From: Atopsyche davidsoni
Lineage: Eukaryota; Arthropoda; Insecta; Trichoptera; Hydrobiosidae
Assembly: GCA_022113835.1 (NCBI GenBank)
Contig: JAILWY010000028.1
Span: forward strand, 4,650,001-4,714,000
DNA length: 64,000 nucleotides
Direction of reading: 5' to 3'
Under the pieces are notes generated by a model. It was given only the letters and a program-made list of their open reading frames with translations, was not told where the DNA came from and did not search any database. Positions 1 through 11,108 of this stretch are shown here, piece after piece. Numbering within the stretch: the first letter of the stretch is position 1; each line of letters starts with the position of its first letter. Position numbers and translations under genes: made by a program.

Positions 1-215
1 AGAAATATCGAGGGCTATGTGTCAGCGTGTTATCAGCAATCTTCGTCCCAGATTAGAAGAGTGCCAGCAGCGTAACGGTCATCATTTGGATAACATTATT
101 ATTTTAAAATAATTTTGCATTTTGTATACTTAATCAACAATAAAAAAAATTACTCGATCACTATTAGTTTTTGTTTTATTGAACTAACAAATACCCGATA
201 CTCTTTTTGGACACA

Positions 216-434
216 CTAGATAAAGGTAATTTCAGAGGAGGGCTTACTTGATCCTGATGCTTGAAATAGCGCTATTACTGGTTCTCCATTCCCTTCAGAT
301 GATTCGAGGTGGTATTCATTATCTGTTGTTGGCTGGTCCTCCATAGTCGAGGTCTCGTACACATCCTCCGAGTCCAGAGCCACTCCTCTGGAGACTCCGA
401 GGGCATACAGTACCACAATCCAGAAGATTTTCAT
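216..434 (-). CDS. small secreted acidic peptide (hypothetical)
   Basis: This is a 72-codon ORF with an N-terminal signal peptide: a Met-Lys-Ile-Phe start, a hydrophobic run, and probable cleavage after VSRG or near GVALD. The mature part is acidic and Ser/Thr/Glu-rich, with no cysteines. I recognise no family. A possible splice donor (GTAAGC) lies inside the ORF about 30 bases before the stop, so the true gene may continue leftwards out of the window, and the printed C-terminus may be intron read-through. A TATA box lies 63-70 bases upstream of the start codon, which supports a genuine promoter. It is on the same strand as the protease and lectin genes. Function is unknown. Confidence 0.45.
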   Translation of the reverse strand: MKIFWIVVLYALGVSRGVALDSEDVYETSTMEDQPTTDNEYHLESSEGNGEPVIALFQASGSSKPSSEITFI

Positions 435-496
435 AACTTCTTTCAGAACTGTTCCGGTTGAACTTTTACTGTGGTGTTTTTTTTTTAATCACTGAT

Positions 497-504
497 CTTT
501 TATA
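497..504 (-). promoter_or_regulatory. TATA box of the small secreted-peptide gene
   Basis: TATAAAAG on the minus strand, about 63 bases upstream of the ATG at 434. This spacing predicts a start site near 467. It is the only clear core-promoter element seen for this ORF. Confidence 0.4.
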
Positions 505-1416
505 GGTAAAAAATATGCGATAAGAAATGATTATATATCACACTAATAAAATAAAACTATACTGCAATTTAATATTTTTATTTACACTTAATCGTCGATA
601 ATATTGAACAGCGTAACAAAAAAAAATACTAGCTCAATTCCTTCAAAAACATTTCTGTATTTATAAATCTGATATACTATTCCCGAAATGCGATATAAGA
701 GAGTGGCAGCAGTTTATTGATCAGTATGGTTTATATAATATTTTATGGAGAAATATTCCCGATACATGAGTTTATTCAATGAATGAATGCAAACATGCTA
801 AGGTCATCGGTTGAAGTGCATTTTTAATTTACAAGCAACAGTAGTTGATAAGGTCTACGACAAATGTTTAAGATGTAAGATCAATCGATTTTTACTAAAA
901 GAAAGTGAATCCATCCTTATCGGGTAAATTAAATACAAATACCAGAGACGTTAAAGTAGTTTGTGGCTCATCTGAAGAATCAGAATCATTTTGTCGCAGC
1001 AGCAAACATTTTTTTTTTGTGCCGGCGAAAATAAACTCAGAGATTCTGTCGCTACAGTTTTATATTGTAGCTTCATTTTTTATTTATGTTTTAATTAATA
1101 GATAAGATAAAAATTGATAGCATTACAGGTATTGATGGTGGAAACACAAATAAAGATTTTTATAATCTACGAGAATAAAAAAAAACATCCGTTATTGCTA
1201 AAGTGCACAGTGTTTATTTTGTATTATTTTTTTTGCTAGCAAACAATGATGAAACGCTGACAGTAATAAAAATTAATTTGGACTAAAATCTACGATGTTA
1301 GGTTAGGTTAGGTGCATAACGTTTAAATGCATCAAGCTTAGTTATGCATCTGATCTAGTCTATTTGGTCGAAACTAGTCATGCAAAAAATATAATAAACT
1401 CAAAGTGAAGACAAAA
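505..1416. other. AT-rich intergenic stretch without a recognised gene
   Basis: I see no coding pattern here. A short plus-strand ORF at 905-1105 has no start context, domain or splice support. A short TTAGG-type run lies near 1300-1312. Confidence 0.5.
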
Positions 1417-1993
1417 TACAAAGCTACTTTTATCATTTCAAAAATGAATCTTCACGAATCAAATGCCTTGTCCTTCAACTAGATTAAGTTAGGTTATGTT
1501 TTTTTTTTTTTTTTCTAAATGATACTGAGAATATTTGTGAATAGTGTTTTCAAAACTGCCCCGAGTTTTTGTTCAGCATGCTAATATCGTCCAGGATGAT
1601 GTTGATCCAGTACAAAGCTACTTTTATCATTATAAAAATGAATCTTCACGAATCAAATGCCTTGTTCTTTAACTACGTTAAGTTAGGTTATGTTTTTTTT
1701 GTTTTTTCGAAATGATACTGGGAATTTTTGTGAATAGTGTTTTCAAAACTGCCCCGAGTTCTTGTTCAGAATGCTAATATCGTCCAGGATGTTGATCCAG
1801 TACAAAGCTACTTTTATCATTATAAAAATGGATCTTCACCAATCAAATGCCTTGTACTTCAACTAGGTTAGATTAGGTTATGTATTTCTTGTTTTTTCGA
1901 AATGATACTGGGAACTTTTGTGAATAGTGTTTTCAAAACTGCCCCGAGTTCTTGTTCAGAATGCTAATATCGTCCAGGATGATGTTGATCCAG
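1417..1993 (-). repeat. tandem array (about 190 bp x 3) carrying copies of the protease terminal-exon end
   Basis: Units begin near 1417, 1611 and 1801, so the period is 190-194 bp. Each unit ends with a copy of the last 18 or so codons of the protease, its stop codon and the adjacent 3' flank. The copy next to the gene is the real exon end at 1933-1993. The middle copy lacks one GAT codon. The array lies directly downstream of the gene on the minus strand. Confidence 0.85.
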
Positions 1994-4900
1994 TCGCCGA
2001 GCTTGAAGACCCACGTGAAGGCCGTGTAGACGTCCTCCCTGCAGGAGTCGGTGACTTCGTCCAGGGGCGACATGCTGACCACCCCTCGCAGGTACCAGCG
2101 GCGCACCCCGTGCACGGAGGAGCTGAACACCAGCCCGCCCCCACTGTCCCCCTGGCACAAGGCCGTGCCTGCCCGAAACCAGTTTTGGATACAGTGCATG
2201 GTTTAAAAACTCCCCCTCAATCGTCCAAGATCCCGAAGACGTGGCTCACCGTTGGTGTAGCCGGCGCAGAACTTGTCAGAGGTGAGGAACCGCCTGAACG
2301 ATTGGGGCAGCGTTGTGGAGCAAGTGCTGTAGTCGATCACGGGCAAGTTCACCGTCTTGAGCTCGTGGGACGAAACGCCTCCCGAAGACGTCAACCCCCA
2401 TCCTGAAACCTGGACAACGCTTGAACAACGAGCTGATCTTACAGTTGGCATGTCCACACCACTTCTTCGAGGTGGCTTACTCACCTTTCCGTATGTTCCT
2501 GGCGACACTTGATTGTTGTCGAACGGAAGGTCGAGGATGTCAAGGCAGACAGGACGCACCGAGTCCGAGAAGTTGATCAACTGGTCCAGAAGCAGCAGAG
2601 CCATGTCCTCCTGCTGGCTCTGTTCGGCCCCCCTGTACCTCAGGGCTATAAATATTTTCTTCACCTTAACAAACAAACAAATAATAATCTGAATTAAGGC
2701 CCCAAGTCCCATACTCGAGTTTTTTTGACCATTTTCTTGTACCTCTTGCAAAAAATCGACTGCACCAATCAATAAAATTTAAATGCAAAAAGTTATATAT
2801 ATATCCCTTCTTCTCTTCATACTTTTTCATTTCTTGTAAATTTACTTTTAATATGACAAATAAGTGTTTTTCCGATTGATGTGTAGGAATTTGGAGATTC
2901 GTCGTGTCCAGTCGTCGAGAAAAGTCGTCATTTTTGACAATTTTTCAACATCTTCAAGATTTTATTTTACCCTGAAAATGGACGTTAATTAAATATTAAA
3001 AAATATATAAATATAATTTATAGTTTTTTCAATACTCTGTAAAAAAATCAGCTTTCGGCATACAAAAATAAAGTTACAATTAAATTAATTAAATGACACG
3101 ATTTCGCCAGGTGAAACGGTCCTTTTTTTGTGGCAGACCAAGCAAGGTTAGCTTTATTCTTCTATCCAGGTACCGAGAAGTTTGGTTACCTGTATAGCGA
3201 GATAATTACTCCACCCTTAAACTCACGTTTAAGAACTGGACGAACTTGTTTCCGGCGTCTGTTTCTTCGTAGTAGTCCCTGTAGTACTTTCCCGTGACCA
3301 CCCTGTATATCTCGGCCGGGAAGGCTGCGTTCTCGTTGGGATCCCATACACAATGCGCGGCTGAAAACCCCATGGCGTGACTAATATTATATAGTACAAT
3401 TAAATATATTATGGCTTCAGTATTAGTAAATGTAGAAGTAAATATTCTTCCCTGTACAAACTCAATAACCGTGTATGCTACCACCTAAGCCACATCACGT
3501 AAGCCCCACAGTGGGAAAGTCACATACCGTATTGTAAGCATGGCCCTAACAATTATTATAAGTTAATATAGAAGAAAATAATTTTTTTTAATTCTTATTA
3601 TGTACCATTATACTAGATATAGTAATGACGCAAATTAAAATAATATGACATTATTTTTTAAGCGTTTTCGTTAGCGAAAGTCAAACCCGGGATACTAAAA
3701 AATAGCCACAAAAACGCGAACAAAAACGATAGTAATTTCCTAGCCATTTGGCTATTCAAATCAATGAGTCAATAGCTATATTTTTAAATTGCAAGAATCT
3801 CAACTATTGCAGTGTGGTTTCGAGTCCAATTGAACCACTGCGGCTGGTCGCTTTGCTTGGGAATCGAGCTGTATGGGTGTAAATGCGGATTTCTTGTATA
3901 TTTATTGAGTAATCAGAAGGGGTAAGAATGAGTGGAGGCACCTGTGGCGATGACGTTGTTCCTGATGATGCTGCCGCCGCAGACCTGCTCCCATCTGGTG
4001 GTCTCGTTGATGGTTTTGTACACGTACAGCCCCACGTGCCAGGGGAACTCCCCCTTCTTTAACCTCTCACCCCCCACGATAAGGGTGACCCCTTGCGACT
4101 TCTCGTGTCCACAATCTGCAATATAAAAAAAAAAATTTAAAAAAATACCATGCAGCTAAGAGGTTAAAATTATTTTAGTTTATGAGCGTTTTCGCCTCTC
4201 AATTCCGTGAACATGCACCCAACACCGGGACCGAAACGTCGGAAGTCGAGTGACGCACTTGGATGCGTGGGGAGGGGATTATATAAAATAAAAATAAATA
4301 ATAATATTACAAATAAAAAATATTAACGAAAGGACCGTTGATTAAAATTGGTGTGCAATTCAAACAAAAATGCGAACAGATTTGTTATATTAATTATCTT
4401 AAAAAGGGCGTGCATTAGTTATGCGAAAAAAAATAAAATACTACGTGGTCAATATAAAAAAATACTTTTCTACTCTATTTCTCAAACATTTAGGGGTTGG
4501 TACCAAAGAATATTCTTTTGATCACTCTGATACAAGAAATTCTTCTAGAGCAGTGGCTCTCAAACTCTTTTGGCCCACGGACCCCCTTTCATAGTCAAAC
4601 ACTACATAAATTCATATTATAGACTAGTTGGTGCAAGTATCGACTCTTATTAACCTACCTGACTCACCGCGATACCTGTTATTACTTATATTCTATGCAC
4701 CTGTCTATATTTATATTTTACTTAGGACGTAAAAATCGCTAATAAAGTATTCATTGTTAATTATTTTAACTTCCATATTAATAAAAATGTGTCACAATTA
4801 TTTTATTTTATATTAAACCTTGCGCGGATCCTCTGACATTGTTCAGGGACCCCCAAATCGATTTTAATTTTCAAAGTCCGTATAAAGACTCTCTAAAGAC

Positions 4901-7900
4901 CATGATTAAATCTCTTAGAATGTACTTATAATTATATGTTCTGGTATAGGGAATGTGTCACGTGTAAGTGTTGGAGAAATGCTGTGACCTTGGGTGCACC
5001 TGGGAAGCGGGTAGTCCCACTCCCCGTCCACGCAGGTGAGGTTCCTGCCTCCGCCGAAGTGCTCAGGCTTGCAGGTGTTGGACACGGTGGAGCCATGGGG
5101 CATGGGGACGTCACAGGGGATGACCTCGTGACTCACCCCCGAAACGCACGTCAGGTCAGACGTCGTCGACGTCTGCATCGGGCACATCCCTTTCAAAAAA
5201 AAAGTCAAACTCAAAACACGCCACGATTGGGACGGTCATCTGGTCATCGGTCTGCGTGCTTGCCACTTACTCCAGCACACGGGCCTCGCGGACCAGCTGG
5301 AGTCCTCGCAGATGGCCAGGTCGCTGACAGTGCTGAGCTTGTGGTGGGAGTGGCAGAAGTAGCGCAGGGTGGTCAGGTGCGGGAAGTCTCTCCCACCAGC
5401 CCTGGGGGTCATCGCGGAGAGGACGGTATAACCGCCATTCGCAACCTCATCCGGAGCAACGCAGGGTCTGGACCTGACATCGGACGTATATTATATTCAG
5501 ATACTTGTCTGACGATGACGTCGGGGAGAGATGGTGAGTGGCACCTCCACCGTACAAAGATAAGGAAATGAAGAGAAACTTTCTGTGGAAGCTTGAGGTG
5601 CTGAGTTACTCACAAATCAAGGTGTGATGGTGGTGAAATGTGGGGCTTCTTCGTCGTGGGTGTGATCGTGGGGGGCGCAGACCCTGAGGGCCCCACAGGA
5701 GGAGGAGGCAAGTACCCATCTTTTCCTCTGCAGAACAAATAATCTTCATCCGACTTGTCAGCGCAATCGATTACCTGCAAAATAAAAATAAAACATTGAC
5801 CTTCTTCTTCATCAAGAGGTTGGCGACCATCTCACTGAGACATGCTGAAGTGTTCATGGTTTTCTAAAGGGAAAATAGTGTAGTGGGTCCCCGAGTCCTT
5901 CTACATTTTGACCGCAATCTAAAACCATTAACATTTTTTCATGTCAACTTGTAGAGTGCTATGTTTGTTACGAAAACATGACAAAAATAAGAAATCTTAC
6001 AAGTCAACTCCAATCGAAGTCGTGTCATTTAATTAATTTAACTGTCACTTTATTTTGCTATGTCGAAAGTTGATTTTTTTACAGAGTAATATAAAAGCTA
6101 TAAATTATATTTATCTACTTTTTATTATTTAGTCAACGTCCATTTTCAGGGTAAAATAAAATCTTGAAGATGTTGAAAAATTGCATAAAATGACGACTTT
6201 CAAAACCAAAGCTTGTTAAAGATTTTTTATTTTTTTTAATTTTCATACTTTCATACAGGAGGATTTATAATTAATCTTTTTATTCCAATTGAAAAAAAGA
6301 GTCATAAATGTTAAGGACTCTTGGAACAGGAACATCGCGAAACTCCAATCCCGAAACTTCAATCGGAAAAACACATATTTATCACATTCAAAGTAAATTA
6401 TAAGAAATAAAAAAAAAAATGTAGTAGAAAAAAGGATGCATCTAACTTTCTGCATTTAAATTTTTTTGATTGGTGCAGTCGATTTTTCGCAATAGGCACA
6501 AGCAAATGGTCAAAAACTCGAATTTGGTATCACGGTTCTTAAGACTAAGGTAATGATGCAAAGTAGGAGAGTATTGTCGCAGCGTGTGAAGAGGGTAGAA
6601 AAATTAAAAGTCGGTTGTTAGTGTTGCTTTGTGTGTAGGGAATTTGACTTGCTTTTGGTGTGGCAGGTGAAAAATGTATTGTCGTCTTACATTGTTGCAG
6701 GGGGCGTCGCCGTCCACGCAAGCCCCATAGGCGCAGCGATGGGCGAAGGCAGGGCAGGCTCTTCCGGCGCAGACCCTCAGGGTCTCGTCGGAGCCATCCA
6801 CGCAGTCTGCCCTCCCATCGCACACCCCCGTGAGCCTGACGCACCCACCATCGTCGCAGCTGAAACCAGCGACCCTGAAAAAAAAAAAAAAAAACACCAT
6901 CAACAAGGTGCCTGTGTAGCTTCCACCAGCTTGCCATACTCTTTGCTGCCTTTCCAGCGTCGAAGAGGCAGCGTCTCCAGGGTGTGCCTAATGAAAACTA
7001 TGCGCAAAAACTACCTCGGCCTATCACCAACCGGTGCCTCTTGGCTTCCATGCGTCTTGCCACACTCTTTGCTGCCTTTTAAGCATCAAGCATCATCAGC
7101 GTCTTCGGGGTGTTCTTAATAAAATTAACCATGAAAACTATGCGCAAAACAACCCGCCTATCATCAATACGATGCCTCTTAGCTTCCAGGCGTCTTGCCA
7201 TACTCTTTGCTGCCTTTACAGCTTCGAAGAGGCAGCGTCTCCAGGGTGTGCCTAATGAAATAAAACATGAAAACTAGGGGCAAAAACAACCCGCCCATCA
7301 TCAACACGATGCTTCTTAGCTTCCAGGCATCTTGCCATACTCTTTGCTGCTATTCCAGCTTCAAAGAGGCAGCGTCTCCAGGGTGTGCTTGATGAAATCA
7401 ACCATGAAAACTATGGGCATAAAGAACCCCTGCCTATCACTAACACGATGTCTCTTAGCTTCCAAGCGTCTTGCCACATTCTTTGCTGCCTTTTCAGCTT
7501 CGAAGAGGAAGCGTCTGCAGGGTGTGCCTAATGAAATGAATCATGAAAACTATGGGCAAAAACAACCCCCACCTATCATCAACAAGCTTCCAGGCAGCTT
7601 GCCACACTCTTTGCTGCCTCATCAGCTTCAAAGAGGTAGCGTCTCCAGGATGTGCTCAGAACATTAAAGCTAAGGAGCACGACTGGGCAGAAACTCATTT
7701 CCTTGGACATCGCGTCGCTCATGTCAGTTCGTTTCTAACTTGAGTTCGCGTTCTCCACAAGTTGGAAGGCTTCTGATTACGTGATGAATCAATTTTATTT
7801 CTCTATCAGCTATGCATTCGATGGGGAAATAAGCCTCACGTGCCGCAGATCTCAAGTCAAAGTGGCGTACCCGCATGCCCCCGCGGGGCGTCCCCGACGG

Positions 7901-10101
7901 CAGTCCTGATGCAGCTCGTCGGAGCCGTCGGCGCACTCCTGCAGCCCGTTGCACTTGGCGTCTTCCTGGACGCAGGAGCCGGACGTGCATCGGAAGAATC
8001 TCTCAGGGCAGCTGTAAAATCACAACGCATCAATTTATTTCAAACGAAAAATAAACCGTATTTGGCTTACGCCCTGTAAAGGGTTGAAAGTACACTTGTT
8101 ACTGAAAGTCGAAGCACGTGGCCTGCAACTCGTCCGACGTGTCTTGGCAGTCAGCTGCCCCGTCGCACAGGGCGGTCTGCGCCACGCACTGTCCATTCCT
8201 GCAGCTCCACTGCCCCGCCCTGAAAACAGTCCAATCGATCAAATTCGATCAGATCGAAAACGAACGATCGGTTCGAGCATCCCTTTCCGTTATTTATCCT
8301 GGGCCAGTCCCACCGATCTCCAGCCACTGGCGCAAATTCTTCCTTCTTCCAATGCCCCCTTTTCCTTCGATTTTTACTTGGACAATCAGCTGGATGATGC
8401 TGTATTTATTGTTGCGAAAAATGTGGCCAAAATAGGAGACCTTCCACTTCTTTACCTTCTTTTTGATTGCGCATTCTGTGCAAGACTCTTCGTCAACTCA
8501 TGGTGTATTAACGATTCTTCTATACAGCCACATTTCTGGCGCCTCAATTCTTTGCATAGTAGCTGTCTTGTATATCTCATTGAGATATAACCCTGAAATC
8601 TCGCTGGAGTTTCACCAAGTGTTATATCGTCTCAAGTCTTCTTTATGGAGTCGAAGCTTGGACACTCAAGACAGCTACTGTGCGAAGAATTAAGGCGCCA
8701 GAAATGTAGCTGTATAGGAGAATCATTAAGACACCATGGGTTGACGAAATTCTTGCACAGAATGCGCATAGAAAGGGAAGGTAAAGAAGTGGAAGGTCTC
8801 CTATTTGGTCACATCTTTCACAGCATCCTCCAGCTGATTGTCCAGGGGAAAAGAGGCATTGGAAGGAGGAAAAATTTGCGCCCATGGCTGAAGATCGGAA
8901 GTGCGGCTGAATTGGTGAGACTGCCCTAGGATAGGGATATTTTTGAGGAAATGGTCACCAACCTCCTATGAGGAGAGGCATCAGAAGAAGAAGCTTCTTT
9001 TATGAAATTTTTGGGAGTCAATTTATCAATGAAAAGAATTTTATTAAAATCTTACAAACGATATTTTGAAACCACTTGCTCGTGGCAGAATCTGTAAAAC
9101 ACCATTTTTTGACGACACATATGAAAAGCCACGTGTCTAGGAAATCACGAGTCGGTATCAATATCAAGGGTTTGTGAGGTGTATTAATTTTTAAATATAT
9201 TTTATATGTTTTTCACTGAGCTTACCTGCATTTGGATCCAGTCTGGTGTCGAAGAGAGGAGAATGAAGGCGAGAGCAACCCTGAGTTCAAAAGAATCAAA
9301 AGAATTACAAAATATATCGGTATATATTTTATATAATAAAATAAGAACTTGCATTTACAAAATAATTTTCTTAAGTGTGTGGTCCTTTAAAACATTGATT
9401 TACATTTTGGTTTGATTTCTTTTACTGGAGCTTATTTTTATTTTGGAGCTTATTAATTTATCATAAAATTCAATTTTGTATGTTGAAAGTTTTCTTAAAT
9501 AAGTTGTGAGGTCAAAAGTTATCATTAACAATCATCAGTAAAAACGAGATAAAAACTATTGAGTTGGTTTATATTTGTGTATGTTAGAAAATAATTTAAA
9601 AAAATTTGACTGTAACTATTTTACAAAAATATAATATGAATCTAAATCTACTTGAAATTAATTTCTGTGCATAGTTGTGTTATTCTCATTTTATATATTG
9701 AAAATAAAAATACTTTTGTGATATTTTTAGCTTGTTTACTTTTGAATAAAATAAAAATTAAAAATGTGGAAACATCCCAGGAGTATTTATATTAAATATA
9801 TTTAAGTACTATACCAAGTACTTTTTGTTAAAAATATAAACCCATTAATAACAATAGTGTCGTTTTTTTATATGCATATCACAAATTCATTTACCAGCAG
9901 GTGTTCTAATATAGACAGGTTTATTTTTATTTATTCTCTTTGATAAACTATTACATTTCACACTCTGTACTAAGTTTTAAGGTATTATAAAATATATTTA
10001 GTTAACTTACCAATGAAGAAAATAATAATAATAAATAATGTTGAACATCTTAACAAACGACACGAAAAAATGCCTCGAAAATCGTTTCCAAAGAACATCA
10101 T
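1933..10101 (-). CDS. modSP: modular serine protease, HP14/ModSP type (LDLa x4, Sushi, Wonton, S1 protease)
   Basis: This is a secreted initiator protease of the Toll and prophenoloxidase cascades, by family knowledge. The thirteen exons I infer are 10011-10101, 9226-9280, 8103-8219, 7871-8011, 6691-6874, 5614-5774, 5271-5473, 4989-5189, 3942-4115, 3227-3360, 2485-2664, 2250-2409 and 1933-2168. All junction phases agree, giving about 678 residues, close to the usual HP14 size. A hydrophobic N-terminus (about 16-40) precedes LDLa modules at about 48-83, 88-125, 137-172 and 174-212, each with the acidic C..D..SDE signature. A Pro/Thr linker, a Sushi domain (251-317) and a Wonton-like domain (318-384) follow. 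The protease domain has His445 (AAHC), Asp507 (EDMALL) and Ser609 (GDSGGG). The activation site reads L-IVGG, not Arg-IVGG, and the residue at position 189 (chymotrypsin numbering) is Ala, so specificity is not trypsin-like. This fits auto-activation. Exon 1 is the least certain; an alternative in-frame start lies one codon downstream. Confidence 0.88.
2700..3135 (-). repeat. dispersed AT-rich repeat, copy A
   Basis: About 430 bp shared with copies at 6013-6540, 36531-37075, 48398-48815 and 49030-49560. Landmarks are a conserved start around GTGTCATTTAATTAATTTAA and an end around TTGGTGCAGTCGATTTTTCGCAA. This copy is inverted and lies in a protease intron. No coding capacity was seen and the class is unknown. 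Confidence 0.7.
4554..4850. mobile_element. possible hAT-like non-autonomous remnant
   Basis: The left end CAGTGGCTCTCAAACTCTTT and the right part with GGGACCCCCAAATCG resemble the TIR-type ends of hAT-derived short elements. The ends are only loosely complementary. A related end occurs near 46045. It lies in a protease intron. Confidence 0.3.
6013..6540 (+). repeat. dispersed AT-rich repeat, copy B
   Basis: Same family as copy A at 2700-3135 but in the opposite orientation, also inside a protease intron. It ends with the shared GATTGGTGCAGTCGATTTTT block. Confidence 0.7.
6912..7660 (+). repeat. intronic minisatellite, about 6 units of 116-146 bp
   Basis: The anchor CTTGCCACACTCTTTGCTGC and variants recurs near 6930, 7046, 7192, 7330, 7468 and 7595. 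Each is followed by a GAGGCAGCGTCTCCAGGGTG block and a block of C- and A-rich sequence. It lies in the intron between the LDLa2 and LDLa3 exons of the protease. Plus-strand ORFs across it are repeat artefacts. Confidence 0.85.
8283..8930. repeat. fold-back of two opposed non-LTR retrotransposon tails
   Basis: Two arms of about 290 bp (8283-8575 and 8640-8930) are diverged inverted copies of each other. The right arm reads in the plus direction like the C-terminal tail of an insect LINE reverse transcriptase ([11 protein letters not shown], then a [14 protein letters not shown] segment). Stops and frameshifts show it is dead. It lies in the intron before the first LDLa core exon. Related tails occur at 32395-32760 and 34085-34240. 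Confidence 0.75.
9281..10010 (-). other. first intron of the protease, no other feature seen
   Basis: AT-rich sequence between exon 1 and exon 2 of the protease. No repeat family or coding pattern was recognised. Confidence 0.5.
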
Positions 10102-10429
10102 TATTCAATTATTAAATACGTATATTTTTATATAAGCGTTTCAAGAAAAAAATCGGTAATATTTGGAGCCATTACTATATTAAATATTTTATTTAAACTA
10201 GATAAACATTATGTAAAGTAAAGTATCTACACCACCAATAATTGGCAATGCTCATGTGTGACTGACCTTATCTGGCTTGAACTCAAGGAGCATGGAGTAT
10301 CGGCTGCTCTGCTTCGGTTCACGTGTCGAAAAATAGATGTCATGGCGATGGTGTTGCCATGATAAAAAATTATTTAAAAATTTTACATCTAAAAAGATCG
10401 GTGATATGTTTCACGCTTGCATATAACGC

Positions 10430-10797
10430 TGATTTTTTGCACGTAAGTTAAGTAAATTTTTCCGCAGCTATGTGCCGAATTTCAAGACGATAGGATAATA
10501 TTTTTATTCGTAAACTATAAAATATGCTTTAGCGAGTGTCAATATGTACGAATTATATGATTCTGTTGTTCACCGCGAGAATTTCAAATTTAGAACTTTT
10601 ACAAAAAAAACAAATTTTGATGCTTCTTAGAAATTTCCAGTTTATGTCAGTTTGACACAAGTGCCATCTCTATTTTTTTTTATCGAAATTCAATTAGAAA
10701 TTATCAATCACATCATTAATAACTCAAGATACAACCTTCTACGCACAGAAAACGTAATTCAAAAAGAATTGCACAATTTAACGTGATAAAGACAGTT
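10430..10797 (+). mobile_element. non-autonomous Helitron body fragment
   Basis: This is near-collinear with the body of the better-bounded element at 27799-28470; shared landmarks include GCTGATTTTTTGCACGTAAG and TATGTGCCGAATTTC. Neither terminus is visible. It is followed by a second repeat piece at about 10798-10940 that also flanks lectin copies 2 and 3. Confidence 0.6.
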
Positions 10798-11005
10798 TCA
10801 GTCTATTGATTAGGTCGATTTCGACATTTTCCATACAAAAATTTTCAACATCTGTGAAGTCGACATCGTTCCTCGTAATAAATTTGAAAAAAGAACATTG
10901 TGAAGATCGCGCATAAAACAAAATCACTATCTGTCATTCATTATAATAAATCATCATATTAAAATAAAAAAAAAAACAAAATTCAGTGAAACAGCCCGAT
11001 AAAAA

Positions 11006-11011
11006 TTTATT
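11006..11011 (-). terminator. poly(A) signal of lectin gene 1
   Basis: AATAAA on the minus strand about 100 bases after the stop codon. It lies in a 3' flank conserved with lectin genes 2 and 3. Confidence 0.55.
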
Positions 11012-11108
11012 ATACTTCTGAAAAAAAAATTATTGAAATATAAATCAATTAACGATTTATAAGTTGACTATTGTAGTCAATCATTCATTTTGAACACCCT
11101 TTCTTGCT

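Noticed and set aside
1927..2406. 159-codon plus-strand ORF
   Set aside because: It is the antisense shadow of GC-rich protease exons; the minus strand carries the protease motifs and splice sites.
3815..3850. tRNA T-arm-like sequence (GGTTTCGAGTCC)
   Set aside because: No acceptor stem, D arm or anticodon arm fits upstream, so only a short palindrome remains.
6631..7743. Several plus-strand ORFs
   Set aside because: They run antisense to the LDLa exon or across the intronic minisatellite and repeat the same peptide blocks.
9226..9280. Alternative frame of protease exon 2 joined to an ATG at about 10049, giving a signal-like peptide
   Set aside because: That frame ends in phase 0 and cannot join the LDLa exon. 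The chosen frame supplies the missing first LDLa cysteine and keeps phase with exon 1.
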